Source: Candidatus Kapaibacterium sp.
GTDB lineage: Bacteria; Bacteroidota; Ignavibacteria; Kapaibacteriales; Kapaibacteriaceae
Assembly (NCBI GenBank): GCA_030833725.1
Contig: JAURGP010000002.1
Location: 1-64,000 of the forward strand
Direction: 5' to 3'
DNA: 64,000 nucleotides
Shown: positions 26,705-33,354 of the stretch, one piece after another
Numbering within the stretch: the stretch's first letter is position 1
Layout of the letters: every line of letters begins with the position of its first letter
Notes under the pieces: generated by a model
The model's input: the letters and a program-made list of their open reading frames with translations, nothing else
Database searches by the model: none
Told to the model about the DNA's origin: nothing
Made by a program: the position numbers and the translations under genes

Positions 26705-27662
26705 GATTGTGGTTATCTGTATGCTGGTTGTAGCGATCGCTACAACGGTAGTGCAGAGTGGAAATCATGGTGAGCAGGACGAAGCAGTCGTTGCCCTTGG
26801 AAGACGACTGTTCTACGATCCCGTGCTTTCTGTAGATCAAACTACCAGCTGTGGTACGTGTCATCAGCAGTTTGCAGCGTTTGCGCATGTAGACCACGCG
26901 CTGAGTCACGGAGTGTACGGACGTATCGGTACCCGTAACGTACCGGCACTGCAGAATCTTGCATCTCGCCGTGGTTTCATGTGGGACGGTGCGATTGAGC
27001 ACCTGGACATGCAGGCGTTAAGCCCCCTAACCAGTCACGCTGAAATGGGCGAAACCCTACCACGCATCCTAGAGAAGCTTGACAGTGTGGGATGGTGCCG
27101 AACCCTGATGACGCAGGCCTATGGTAGTCCAGACATTACGATCCCGCGAGTGCTGCGTGCATTGGGTCGATTCGTGGCTACGTTGGAGAGTCGTTCTTCT
27201 CGGTTCGACCGTTGGCATGCAGGGCAGGACACGTTAGCTGAGAACGAGAGACGAGGGTATGATCTTTTCCGAGCATACTGCGCATCATGCCACAATGGTA
27301 TCGACTTCACCGATGATTCCTTTCGCAGCAATGGTCTGCCGCTGGATTCACTCTTGATGGATCACGGACGCGAGCGAGTAACGCTGGACGAGCAGGATCG
27401 GTACCGGTTCAAAGTGCCATCACTTCGAAACGTGGGGCGCACAATGCCCTATATGCATGATGGTCGGTTCAAGCGTCTTCGAGATGTACTTGCCCATTAT
27501 GCGCAGCAAGACGATCTCGCCGACCATGCTGATCCGTTGGTGCGATCAATTGCACCACTGGATGACCGTGCCCGCAAGGATCTGATCGCCTTTCTGCTCA
27601 CGCTGACTGATGAGGCATTTCTTCGGGATACAGCGTTCGGCGAGAAGGAGGTATGGGAGTAA
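26694..27662 (+). CDS. MbnH-like di-heme cytochrome c peroxidase-family protein
   Basis: 322 residues from the GTG at 26694 (signal helix HHKIVVICMLVVAIATTVVQS); a TTG at 26670 is the other in-frame option. Two heme motifs CGTCH and CASCH mark the two domains, with RRLFYDPVLSVDQTTSC and GTRNVPALQNLASRRGFMWDGA typical of the bacterial cytochrome c peroxidase/MauG family, and MDHGRERVTLDEQDRYRFKVPSLRNVGRTMPYMHDGRF for the C-terminal domain. With an MbnP-like gene directly upstream it is best read as MbnH, which modifies MbnP Trp to kynurenine; a hydrogen-peroxide-reducing peroxidase is the alternative. It overlaps the MbnP gene. Confidence 0.85.
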   Translation: MHHKIVVICMLVVAIATTVVQSGNHGEQDEAVVALGRRLFYDPVLSVDQTTSCGTCHQQFAAFAHVDHALSHGVYGRIGTRNVPALQNLASRRGFMWDGAIEHLDMQALSPLTSHAEMGETLPRILEKLDSVGWCRTLMTQAYGSPDITIPRVLRALGRFVATLESRSSRFDRWHAGQDTLAENERRGYDLFRAYCASCHNGIDFTDDSFRSNGLPLDSLLMDHGRERVTLDEQDRYRFKVPSLRNVGRTMPYMHDGRFKRLRDVLAHYAQQDDLADHADPLVRSIAPLDDRARKDLIAFLLTLTDEAFLRDTAFGEKEVWE

Positions 27663-27681
27663 GGACGACGTAAGGACCACG

Positions 27682-27703
27682 CCGGGAAAACCTTTTCCCG
27701 GCG
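27682..27703. repeat. Palindromic repeat (copy 10)
   Basis: Complete 22-bp palindrome with CC centre, between the convergent stops of the MbnH-like gene (27662) and the NPP gene (27716). Confidence 0.97.
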
Positions 27704-27715
27704 TCGTCCGCAATT

Positions 27716-28891
27716 TCACCGATCCAGCGTCCCCATCACAATGCCAAACACATTCAATACACTGAGCTGCCCGTAGTTACCCGGCGTAAACGCTGGGCCA
27801 CGTGCGAAGAAGACGCCGTGCATCTCGAGATGCGAGTTGTGGTGTCCATGATCTCCGCCTCCCCGAAACGGCCTGCCCTTTCTCACGAAGAAGCATCCAG
27901 GTCTGGTCATCAGGATGGCCGCAGGTGCTCTACCAGAAGCATCCATGTGGAGATCGGATAACGAATCGTCGGGCGCATACACATCAACCCACGATACGCG
28001 CTCGGCAATACTGCGCTGGAGACTATCAATGTTGGGAGGGGGCTGACGGTAGAGGTACACCAGATTCCCGGATCCAATGATGCGGAAACCTGTTGTGTCC
28101 ATCACAGATTCAAGTTCAATGCTGCATGACTCTTGCAAAGCAGTCATGCCGTGGTCGCTGACAACGATGATATTCGTCGACTCCAGCATACCTCGCAACG
28201 CAAGCTCAGTTTCAAGGCGCACCAGAAGGTCTCCAGCAACACTCAACCCCTCGGAGATATTCGGAGAGTCTGGTCCTTCTCGATGACCGATGTCATCCAG
28301 TACTTCGAAGTACATCGTAGCTACCCGCGGAGGTGTAGGGCCATCGATCCACGACAGTAAGGAGTCAATTCGCTCATGGTAGTTGCGCGAAGGCTCGTAC
28401 GGCAACCAGTGCGTAGGACGGTCACCAGAAAATGCCGTTTCGGATCCTGGCCAGAAGGCACACGCTGCCGTAAGCCCCCTACGCTCAGCTTCGATCCACA
28501 GCGGCGTGCCCCGCCACCATGCGGACTCTTTACGCTGCATCGTGAAGACGTCGTTGAGGGTGGAGTCGTAGAAGCTGTTGCCGACGATGCCGTTGTCGCG
28601 TGGGTACGCTCCGGTAGCAATTGCCCAATGGTTGGGAAACGTCTTGGTGGGGTTTACCGGCTTCAGACTCGATGCTCGATAGCATTTGTTGAGGTAGGCA
28701 ACGAAGCCTGGATGCGTGATTCGGTTGAGGTAGTCGTGGCGGAAGCCGTCGAAGGAGATCAGGATGGTAAGGGGCTTGCCGGGAGTGACGCCGGGAAAAC
28801 CTTTTCCCGGCGTCGTCCCCCATAACGTCCCCAACGCAAAGGCGCTGATGAAGAACATCATCAGCGCCTTGGAGATCGAACTCTGTGTCAT
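27716..28891 (-). CDS. Exported ectonucleotide pyrophosphatase/phosphodiesterase (NPP) family enzyme
   Basis: 391 residues. A signal peptide (SISKALMMFFISAFALGTLWG) is followed by TTPGKGFPGVTPGKP, encoded by the inserted repeat, and then the catalytic domain begins abruptly at LTILISFDGFRHDYL. Alkaline-phosphatase-superfamily motifs are present: SFDGFRHDY (metal Asp), NPTKTFPNHWAIATG (nucleophile Thr), EVLDDIGHREGPDSP, VVSDHGM and the final GDHGHHN. NPP enzymes hydrolyse nucleotide pyrophosphates or phosphodiesters. The enzyme is probably periplasmic. It is unusual in that the linker between signal peptide and domain is the repeat itself. Convergent with the MbnH gene. Confidence 0.92.
   Translation of the reverse strand: MTQSSISKALMMFFISAFALGTLWGTTPGKGFPGVTPGKPLTILISFDGFRHDYLNRITHPGFVAYLNKCYRASSLKPVNPTKTFPNHWAIATGAYPRDNGIVGNSFYDSTLNDVFTMQRKESAWWRGTPLWIEAERRGLTAACAFWPGSETAFSGDRPTHWLPYEPSRNYHERIDSLLSWIDGPTPPRVATMYFEVLDDIGHREGPDSPNISEGLSVAGDLLVRLETELALRGMLESTNIIVVSDHGMTALQESCSIELESVMDTTGFRIIGSGNLVYLYRQPPPNIDSLQRSIAERVSWVDVYAPDDSLSDLHMDASGRAPAAILMTRPGCFFVRKGRPFRGGGDHGHHNSHLEMHGVFFARGPAFTPGNYGQLSVLNVFGIVMGTLDR
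28778..28811. repeat. Palindromic repeat (copy 11) with half-site, inside a coding region
   Basis: A half-unit (GCCGGGAGTGAC) at 28778-28789 is followed by a complete palindrome 28790-28811 (CC centre). Both are translated in the NPP gene between signal peptide and catalytic domain. Confidence 0.95.
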
Positions 28892-28898
28892 AGGAAGA

Positions 28899-29150
28899 TT
28901 AGAACGTGTAGCGAATACCCACCTGCACCTGCCAACGCGAAGCTAAGTCGCTAAATCCAAACGGATCGCGCTTGTCCGTGTAGCTGCAGATCGGTGTGCC
29001 CACAGCAACTGGGCTGTCCGCACACGTCCCCAATCGGAGTTGAGCCTGCTCAGGAAGGTGATGAAGTCCCCGGAGATGTCTAGGCGGTGACCCTTGACGA
29101 ATGGGTTTGGTAGCTCCTGCATCTGGCGCAGGTCCAGCTGGGGCCGACGA
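28899..29150 (-). pseudogene. Remnant of a TonB-dependent receptor C-terminus, frameshifted
   Basis: About 84 codons related to the C-terminal end of an outer-membrane TonB-dependent receptor, read in two frames. One frame gives LDLRQMQELPNPFVKGHRLD, then ISGDFITFLSRLNSDWGRV; after a frame change, DPFGFSDLASRWQVQVGIRYTF ends at the stop at 28899. The final strand with a C-terminal Phe is the usual barrel end. No start codon, plug domain or earlier barrel strands remain: the sequence stops at the damaged repeat at 29152. It therefore looks like the leftover of a deleted receptor gene. A 111-residue frame through it would include the repeat and is not a plausible protein. Confidence 0.65.
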
Positions 29151-29151
29151 C

Positions 29152-29190
29152 GCCTTTCCCGGCGTGGTGCCGGGAAAAGGTTTTCCCGGC
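29152..29190. repeat. Palindromic repeat doublet, first copy damaged (copy 12)
   Basis: The second unit, 29169-29190, is complete (GG centre). The first unit (29152-29163) is the CC form with 10 internal bases missing. The spacer GTGGT is the same as in the other doublets. It abuts the TonB-receptor remnant. The remaining 29191-29363 holds no gene; it has a five-base-pair hairpin (CCCCC/GGGGG at 29281-29295) and must carry the rhodopsin promoter, whose exact boxes I cannot fix. Confidence 0.95.
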
Positions 29191-29363
29191 GTCGTCCTCA
29201 AAAAACGCTTTGATATAACCGGGAACTTTCGCAAATAAGGCTTGCGTTAAACCAAAGCAAACCGAAAATATGCACTTGAACCCCCTTCTCGGGGGAACTT
29301 TCACCCTAGTCGCTTGGTTGTCAGCCACATCACTTTTTTCATTCACCTCTGTTAGGACGTGCT

Positions 29364-30152
29364 ATGGGGACAGAGTCTACGATGATCGCTTTGGGTAGCG
29401 ATGGATACATGTTGGTGTTCAACATGTTCTCGTTCACGATTGCCGCAATGCTTTCGGCCTTCGTGTTTTTCATTTTGCGGCGTTCAGCCGTTGCACCGCA
29501 GTATCGCATGTCGCTGGTGGTGTCGTCGTTGGTAGTGGGCATTGCTGCCTATCACTACATTCGGATTTTCGATAGCTGGAACCATGCATACGACATGGCT
29601 ACCGGTATGTATAACCCTGCGTTGTTCAACGACGCATATCGCTACGTGGACTGGCTCCTGACTGTTCCTCTGCTTCTTGTTGAGTTGATCCTTGTGTTGA
29701 ATCTTGGCCGAGACAAGTCCGGTCCTCTGTTGACCAACCTGTCGATTGCCGCTGTACTGATGATTGCCCTCGGCTATCCAGGCGAAGTCATGAGTGCTAC
29801 GGCAAAGACGTCTATGATGTCCGAGTACGGCATGTGGGGCTTCTTGTCGACCATTCCTTTCGCCTACATCCTGTTTGTCCTATGGGGCAAGCTGGGCTCG
29901 GCTATGGAATCACAGCCTGAGCGCGTACGCGTATTGTTCCGCAACCTCCGACTCCTTCTGATCGCTACATGGGGTTTCTACCCAATCGTGTACTGCCTGC
30001 CTTATTTCGGTATGGACATTGCCTCGTCGATCGTCTCGATCCAGACGGGCTATGCCATCGCTGACGTTCTGGCTAAGGCTGGCTATGGTGTAATGATCTA
30101 CGCCATCGCTCGCGAGAAGTCGGCGGCCGACGGATGGCGCGAAGCTGCGTAA
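29364..30152 (+). CDS. Microbial rhodopsin, light-driven proton pump (proteorhodopsin/xanthorhodopsin type)
   Basis: 262 residues, seven membrane helices. Helix C, RYVDWLLTVPLLLVE, has proton acceptor Asp96, Thr100 and proton donor Glu107 (the DTE set of outward proton pumps). Leu104, at the proteorhodopsin tuning position 105, predicts green absorption. His64 in AAYHYIRI corresponds to the counter-ion His of proteorhodopsin. Helix G, IADVLAKAGYG, supplies the retinal Schiff-base Lys238. Gly159 in helix E (WGFLSTIPF) may match the xanthorhodopsin glycine that permits a carotenoid antenna; this alignment is from memory. No retinal or carotenoid biosynthesis gene is adjacent. The gene has its own terminator at 30183-30213 and stands as a single transcription unit. 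Confidence 0.95.
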   Translation: MGTESTMIALGSDGYMLVFNMFSFTIAAMLSAFVFFILRRSAVAPQYRMSLVVSSLVVGIAAYHYIRIFDSWNHAYDMATGMYNPALFNDAYRYVDWLLTVPLLLVELILVLNLGRDKSGPLLTNLSIAAVLMIALGYPGEVMSATAKTSMMSEYGMWGFLSTIPFAYILFVLWGKLGSAMESQPERVRVLFRNLRLLLIATWGFYPIVYCLPYFGMDIASSIVSIQTGYAIADVLAKAGYGVMIYAIAREKSAADGWREAA

Positions 30153-30182
30153 GCGTCGTACATAACAACACGTCAAACGCAC

Positions 30183-30213
30183 AAAGGTGGCAGTACGATG
30201 TACTGCCACCTTT
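30183..30213 (+). terminator. Rho-independent terminator of the rhodopsin gene
   Basis: A perfect 13-bp stem (30183-30195 with 30201-30213) around a 5-nt loop CGATG, its right arm ending in CCTTT and followed by TCTGTTT. It lies 30 bp after the rhodopsin stop. Confidence 0.85.
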
Positions 30214-30231
30214 TCTGTTTCCGAGTCTGTT

Positions 30232-30265
30232 GCCGGGAGTGGCGCCGGGAAAACCTTTTCCCGGC
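30232..30265. repeat. Palindromic repeat (copy 13) with upstream half-site
   Basis: Half-unit (GCCGGGAGTGGC) at 30232-30243 followed by a complete palindrome 30244-30265 (CC centre), between the rhodopsin terminator and the PEGA gene. Confidence 0.95.
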
Positions 30266-30325
30266 GCCATTCTTCTGTACATTTGTCACCTAGGTACGAC
30301 CATCTATTCAATCCCCGAGAATTCC

Positions 30326-30679
30326 ATGTCAATACGTTTTCTTCGCACCATTGCTAGCGTGCTGCTTTTGTCGTTTGTCATGATCAGCTGCTCAAGCACA
30401 ACCATGATCACGTCAGAGCCTCCTGGTGCAAAGCTGTACATCAATGGTATGAGTGTTGGTAACACACCATATACGCATTCTGATACGCGTATCGTTGGCT
30501 CAATGCTGATGATCAAGCTCGAGAAGGAGGGGTATGAGCCCCTTAACACCTTCATCACACGTGACGAACGCGTAGACGTTGGTGCAGTCATTGGTGGACT
30601 GTTCTTGCTCGTGCCATTCCTCTGGACAATGCAGTACAATCCACAGCACAACTATGAGCTCGCACCGCTGAAGAAGTAG
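30326..30679 (+). CDS. PEGA domain lipoprotein
   Basis: 117 residues from the ATG at 30326; earlier open codons run over the repeat and are rejected. The signal peptide has a lipobox (FVMISCSS, Cys22). The body is one PEGA-like module: MITSEPPGAKLYINGMSVGNTPYTHSDTRI, then MIKLEKEGYEPLNTFITRDERV, and a hydrophobic C-terminal segment (GAVIGGLFLLVPFLWTMQY). PEGA domains are found in cell-surface proteins. Function unknown. It ends 12 bp before a repeat and is convergent with the LivJ-like gene. Confidence 0.85.
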   Translation: MSIRFLRTIASVLLLSFVMISCSSTTMITSEPPGAKLYINGMSVGNTPYTHSDTRIVGSMLMIKLEKEGYEPLNTFITRDERVDVGAVIGGLFLLVPFLWTMQYNPQHNYELAPLKK

Positions 30680-30691
30680 TAAACGGTAGAC

Positions 30692-30725
30692 GCCGGGAGT
30701 GACGCCGGGAAAAGGTTTTCCCGGC
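30692..30725. repeat. Palindromic repeat (copy 14) with upstream half-site
   Basis: Half-unit (GCCGGGAGTGAC) at 30692-30703 and a complete palindrome 30704-30725 (GG centre), between the convergent PEGA and LivJ-like genes. Confidence 0.95.
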
Positions 30726-30738
30726 GCGGTTCTACATC

Positions 30739-31962
30739 CTACTCTGCTCGGTACCCATTCACCGGGTCGAACGTCCCAATCACCACCCATGTGGGCTGGC
30801 CGTTAACCATACGGATGCCCATCATGTTGTAGATGCCATTCTTGCGGTCACCGGCGGCATTGAATGTGGCGTCTCCCGAGATGCCCTGATAGTTCTCCGC
30901 TCTGGCTACGATGCCGGTACGCAGCGCATCTGCCGTTGCAGCGTTTCCGAGCTCAAGAATCGTGTTTCCTACAAGCGTTACGGCATCGTAGGTGCTCAGA
31001 GCAAACGCATCTGGTGTGAGTCCAGTTTGTTGCTCGATCGTGGCAATCACCGGCTGAGCACGCTCCACTGCATCCCCGATCCCAACGTTTGGACAGGCAT
31101 AGCCAACCTGCTCGAAGAACTCTGCCTGAGCCAGCAAGGCCGCACTCTCTACAGTGCCATCGCCTCCGTACCAGCGAACGCCACGCAGCAGGGTGTCGGT
31201 TACCGGGATAGCAGCTGCAAGCTGCGCTGCCTCGTCAAAAGCAGGGTTGTAGACTGCAACCTTGTCAATTCCGTAGATGCCTACGGCGATTCCTACTTCT
31301 GTGCGTAGTTGCTCGACGACTGCAGTAAAGTCGGTAGTGGTTACTGCATACTCAAAGCCCCCTACCACATCCCCACCGTTGGCCTTCATATCGGCACGCA
31401 CACTGGATGCGAGACCTCGATTACCAATGTCGTCGCGCGCAACGGAAACCACGATGTTGCGGCCTTCAGCGCGCATCATTGCGGCGATAGCAGGGCCCTC
31501 CTGCTGATCGCTGGGACACATGCGAAGGAGGTTGTCGTTCTCGATCGCCAGGGCACCAGCCGTACTCGAGGGACTGACAACAATCACCTCCTGTGCATTA
31601 GCCGTGGAGAGAATCGCGGAGGCCTCTGCGCTGGATTGGGGTCCGATGACAACCCGTACACCATTGGAAATCGCGTCGGTAAGGGACGTTTGCGCGCGGT
31701 TGGCTTCAAGCTTGGTGTCGTACAAACGCCACATAAAGCGCTTGCTTGAGCCTTGGGCTTCAAGCTTGGAGTTCAGATCATTGATGGCAATCCGGGCAGC
31801 TGCGTCGGCTGTAGTGCCTAGCGTATTCCAGGACCCCGTGATTGACAGCAGGCCTCCGATTTCCGGGAAGTCGTCGTCGCCATTGGGGTTTGTTGGCGTT
31901 GTGGAAGAGGCGCAGGCGCTGAGGAGAGCTGCCGTGGCGAGAAGAAGAAGGGTGTGTTTCAT
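30739..31962 (-). CDS. ABC-type branched-chain amino acid-like substrate-binding lipoprotein (LivJ/periplasmic-binding type I fold)
   Basis: 407 residues; lipobox LLSACASS (Cys17). The body has the type I periplasmic-binding fold: EIGGLLSITGSWNTLGTTADAAARIAINDLN, VRVVIGPQSSAEASAILSTANAQEVIVVSPSST, then the hinge and a second lobe ending DATFNAAGDRKNGIYNMMGI. It resembles LivJ and related receptors for amino acids or amides. No permease or ATPase genes are adjacent, so it is either an orphan receptor or works with distant genes. Bounded by repeats at both ends (30692-30725 and 31979-32039). Confidence 0.9.
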   Translation of the reverse strand: MKHTLLLLATAALLSACASSTTPTNPNGDDDFPEIGGLLSITGSWNTLGTTADAAARIAINDLNSKLEAQGSSKRFMWRLYDTKLEANRAQTSLTDAISNGVRVVIGPQSSAEASAILSTANAQEVIVVSPSSTAGALAIENDNLLRMCPSDQQEGPAIAAMMRAEGRNIVVSVARDDIGNRGLASSVRADMKANGGDVVGGFEYAVTTTDFTAVVEQLRTEVGIAVGIYGIDKVAVYNPAFDEAAQLAAAIPVTDTLLRGVRWYGGDGTVESAALLAQAEFFEQVGYACPNVGIGDAVERAQPVIATIEQQTGLTPDAFALSTYDAVTLVGNTILELGNAATADALRTGIVARAENYQGISGDATFNAAGDRKNGIYNMMGIRMVNGQPTWVVIGTFDPVNGYRAE

Positions 31963-31978
31963 GGGGGCGAAGATACAC

Positions 31979-32039
31979 GCCGGGAATGACGCCGGGAAAA
32001 GGTTTTCCCGGCGTCACTCCCGGCAAACCTTTTCCCGGC
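31979..32039. repeat. Palindromic repeat cluster (copy 15 plus degenerate copy)
   Basis: A half-unit at 31979-31990 (GCCGGGAATGAC), a complete palindrome 31991-32012 (GG centre), the mirrored half-unit GTCACTCCCGGC, then a degenerate palindrome ending CCTTTTCCCGGC at 32039. It lies in the divergent promoter region of the LivJ-like and serine-hydrolase genes. Confidence 0.93.
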
Positions 32040-32058
32040 GTGGTGCGTTTACCCAGCC

Positions 32059-33318
32059 ATGCGCACCATCATCACCACCCCCCTCCCCGTCCTCCTGACC
32101 TACCTCCTCATTGCCACGGCATCAGTGACCACCGGCACCACCACGGTCCACGCCCAGCAATACTTTCCGCCGGTGGACTCCGACAGCTGGGAAGAAGTTT
32201 CCCTCCAGGAACTCGGCTGGTGTCAGGACCATCTCGACACGCTCCTGAAACACGTTGAGAGCACCAACAGCAAGGCCTTCATCGTCCTCAAGGACGGACG
32301 CATCGCCATCGAGTGGTACGCCGATGGCTTCACCCACACCGACAACTGGTACTGGGCTTCAGCCGGAAAGACCGTTACCGCCACATTGGTAGGCATTCTG
32401 CAGAGCAGGGGCCTCATCGACATCACACAACCCACATCGCGCTACATCGGTCAGGGGTGGTCGTCCCTCATACCCGACCAGGAGCTTGCCATTACCGTGT
32501 GGCATCAGCTCACGATGACCTCCGGCCTCGATGACGGCGTTGCCGACCCCTACTGCACGGACGATACCTGCTTGGTGTACAAGGCCGATCCCGGCACGCG
32601 CTGGGCCTACCACAACGCGCCGTACACCCTCCTTGATCAGGTAGTGCAAGGGGCTAGCCAGTCCACCTTGAATCAGGTGTATCGATCACAACTCGCCCAG
32701 CGCATTGGCATGAACGGTGGCTTTCTCCCGCAGGGCTACAACAACGTGCTGTTCTCCACCCCTCGCTCGATGGCGCGCTTCGGGTTGCTGGCTCTGAACA
32801 ACTTCGTCTGGGATTCGGATTCGATCCTTGCCGACCCGACGTATGCGCGCACTATGGTGACCCGCTCGCAGGAGCTGAATCAGTCGTACGGCTATCTGTG
32901 GTGGCTGAATGGTCAGCCTACGCATATGGTGCCCATCCTGCGGCGCGTCTTCCAAGGTCCCCTCACACCAAACGCCCCACCTGACGTGTACTACGCTCTA
33001 GGTAAAAACGACCAGATCATCAGCGTCTGCCCGAGTGAGCGCCTCGTCTTCATTCGCATGGGTGATGCGGCGTCCAACGAACCTGGCGACGTTGCCATCG
33101 GCTCGGCCGACGAGATCTGGAAGCTGCTGCGCAAGGTGATGTGCTCCACAACCAGTGTTTATGGCAGTGTGGATGGCAGGGGGCTTCCGGCAGAGGACAA
33201 CGAGCAGGTGTTCGACGCCTATGATCTGTTAGGACGGTTCGTTGGGACGGTAAACGGTCGTGAGGAAGCGGTTTGGCTGAGTGGACGAGGTCCGTTGCTG
33301 ATACGACGCCGGGAGTGA
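32059..33318 (+). CDS. Exported beta-lactamase-family serine hydrolase (class C-like)
   Basis: 419 residues with a signal peptide (up to TTVHAQ). The penicillin-binding fold is marked by SAGK (SxxK, in NWYWASAGKTVTATLVG), YHN (YxN, in WAYHNAPYTLL) and QLTMTSGLDDGV, as in esterase-like class C enzymes. The end of the protein (VFDAYDLLGRFVGTVNGREE and AVWLSGRGPLLIRR) looks like a short T9SS-type sorting domain. The stop codon at 33316-33318 is supplied by the repeat half-unit, giving final residues RRRE. Substrate is unknown; esterase, amidase or D-aminopeptidase activity are all possible. Confidence 0.85.
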   Translation: MRTIITTPLPVLLTYLLIATASVTTGTTTVHAQQYFPPVDSDSWEEVSLQELGWCQDHLDTLLKHVESTNSKAFIVLKDGRIAIEWYADGFTHTDNWYWASAGKTVTATLVGILQSRGLIDITQPTSRYIGQGWSSLIPDQELAITVWHQLTMTSGLDDGVADPYCTDDTCLVYKADPGTRWAYHNAPYTLLDQVVQGASQSTLNQVYRSQLAQRIGMNGGFLPQGYNNVLFSTPRSMARFGLLALNNFVWDSDSILADPTYARTMVTRSQELNQSYGYLWWLNGQPTHMVPILRRVFQGPLTPNAPPDVYYALGKNDQIISVCPSERLVFIRMGDAASNEPGDVAIGSADEIWKLLRKVMCSTTSVYGSVDGRGLPAEDNEQVFDAYDLLGRFVGTVNGREEAVWLSGRGPLLIRRRE

Positions 33319-33341
33319 CGCCGGGAAAACCTTTTCCCGGC
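33308..33341. repeat. Palindromic repeat (copy 16) with half-site, overlapping a stop codon
   Basis: Half-unit (GCCGGGAGTGAC) at 33308-33319 and a complete palindrome 33320-33341 (CC centre). The half-unit supplies the last residues and TGA stop of the serine hydrolase. It is the last copy in the window; none was found from 33342 to 64000. Confidence 0.95.
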
Positions 33342-33354
33342 GTGGTGCTCTCCC

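Noticed and set aside
28899-29234. A 111-residue protein encoded across the repeat and the TonB remnant
   Set aside because: It reads the repeat as protein and changes frame relative to the receptor homology; better read as a decayed fragment.
4129-33341. CRISPR array made of the palindromic repeats
   Set aside because: Copies are hundreds to thousands of bases apart, at gene ends, without regular spacers, and no cas gene is present.
4129-33341. Palindromic repeats as ordinary rho-independent terminators
   Set aside because: They lack a following T-run and also sit in divergent promoter regions and inside coding sequence; the one clear terminator (30183-30213) is a different sequence.
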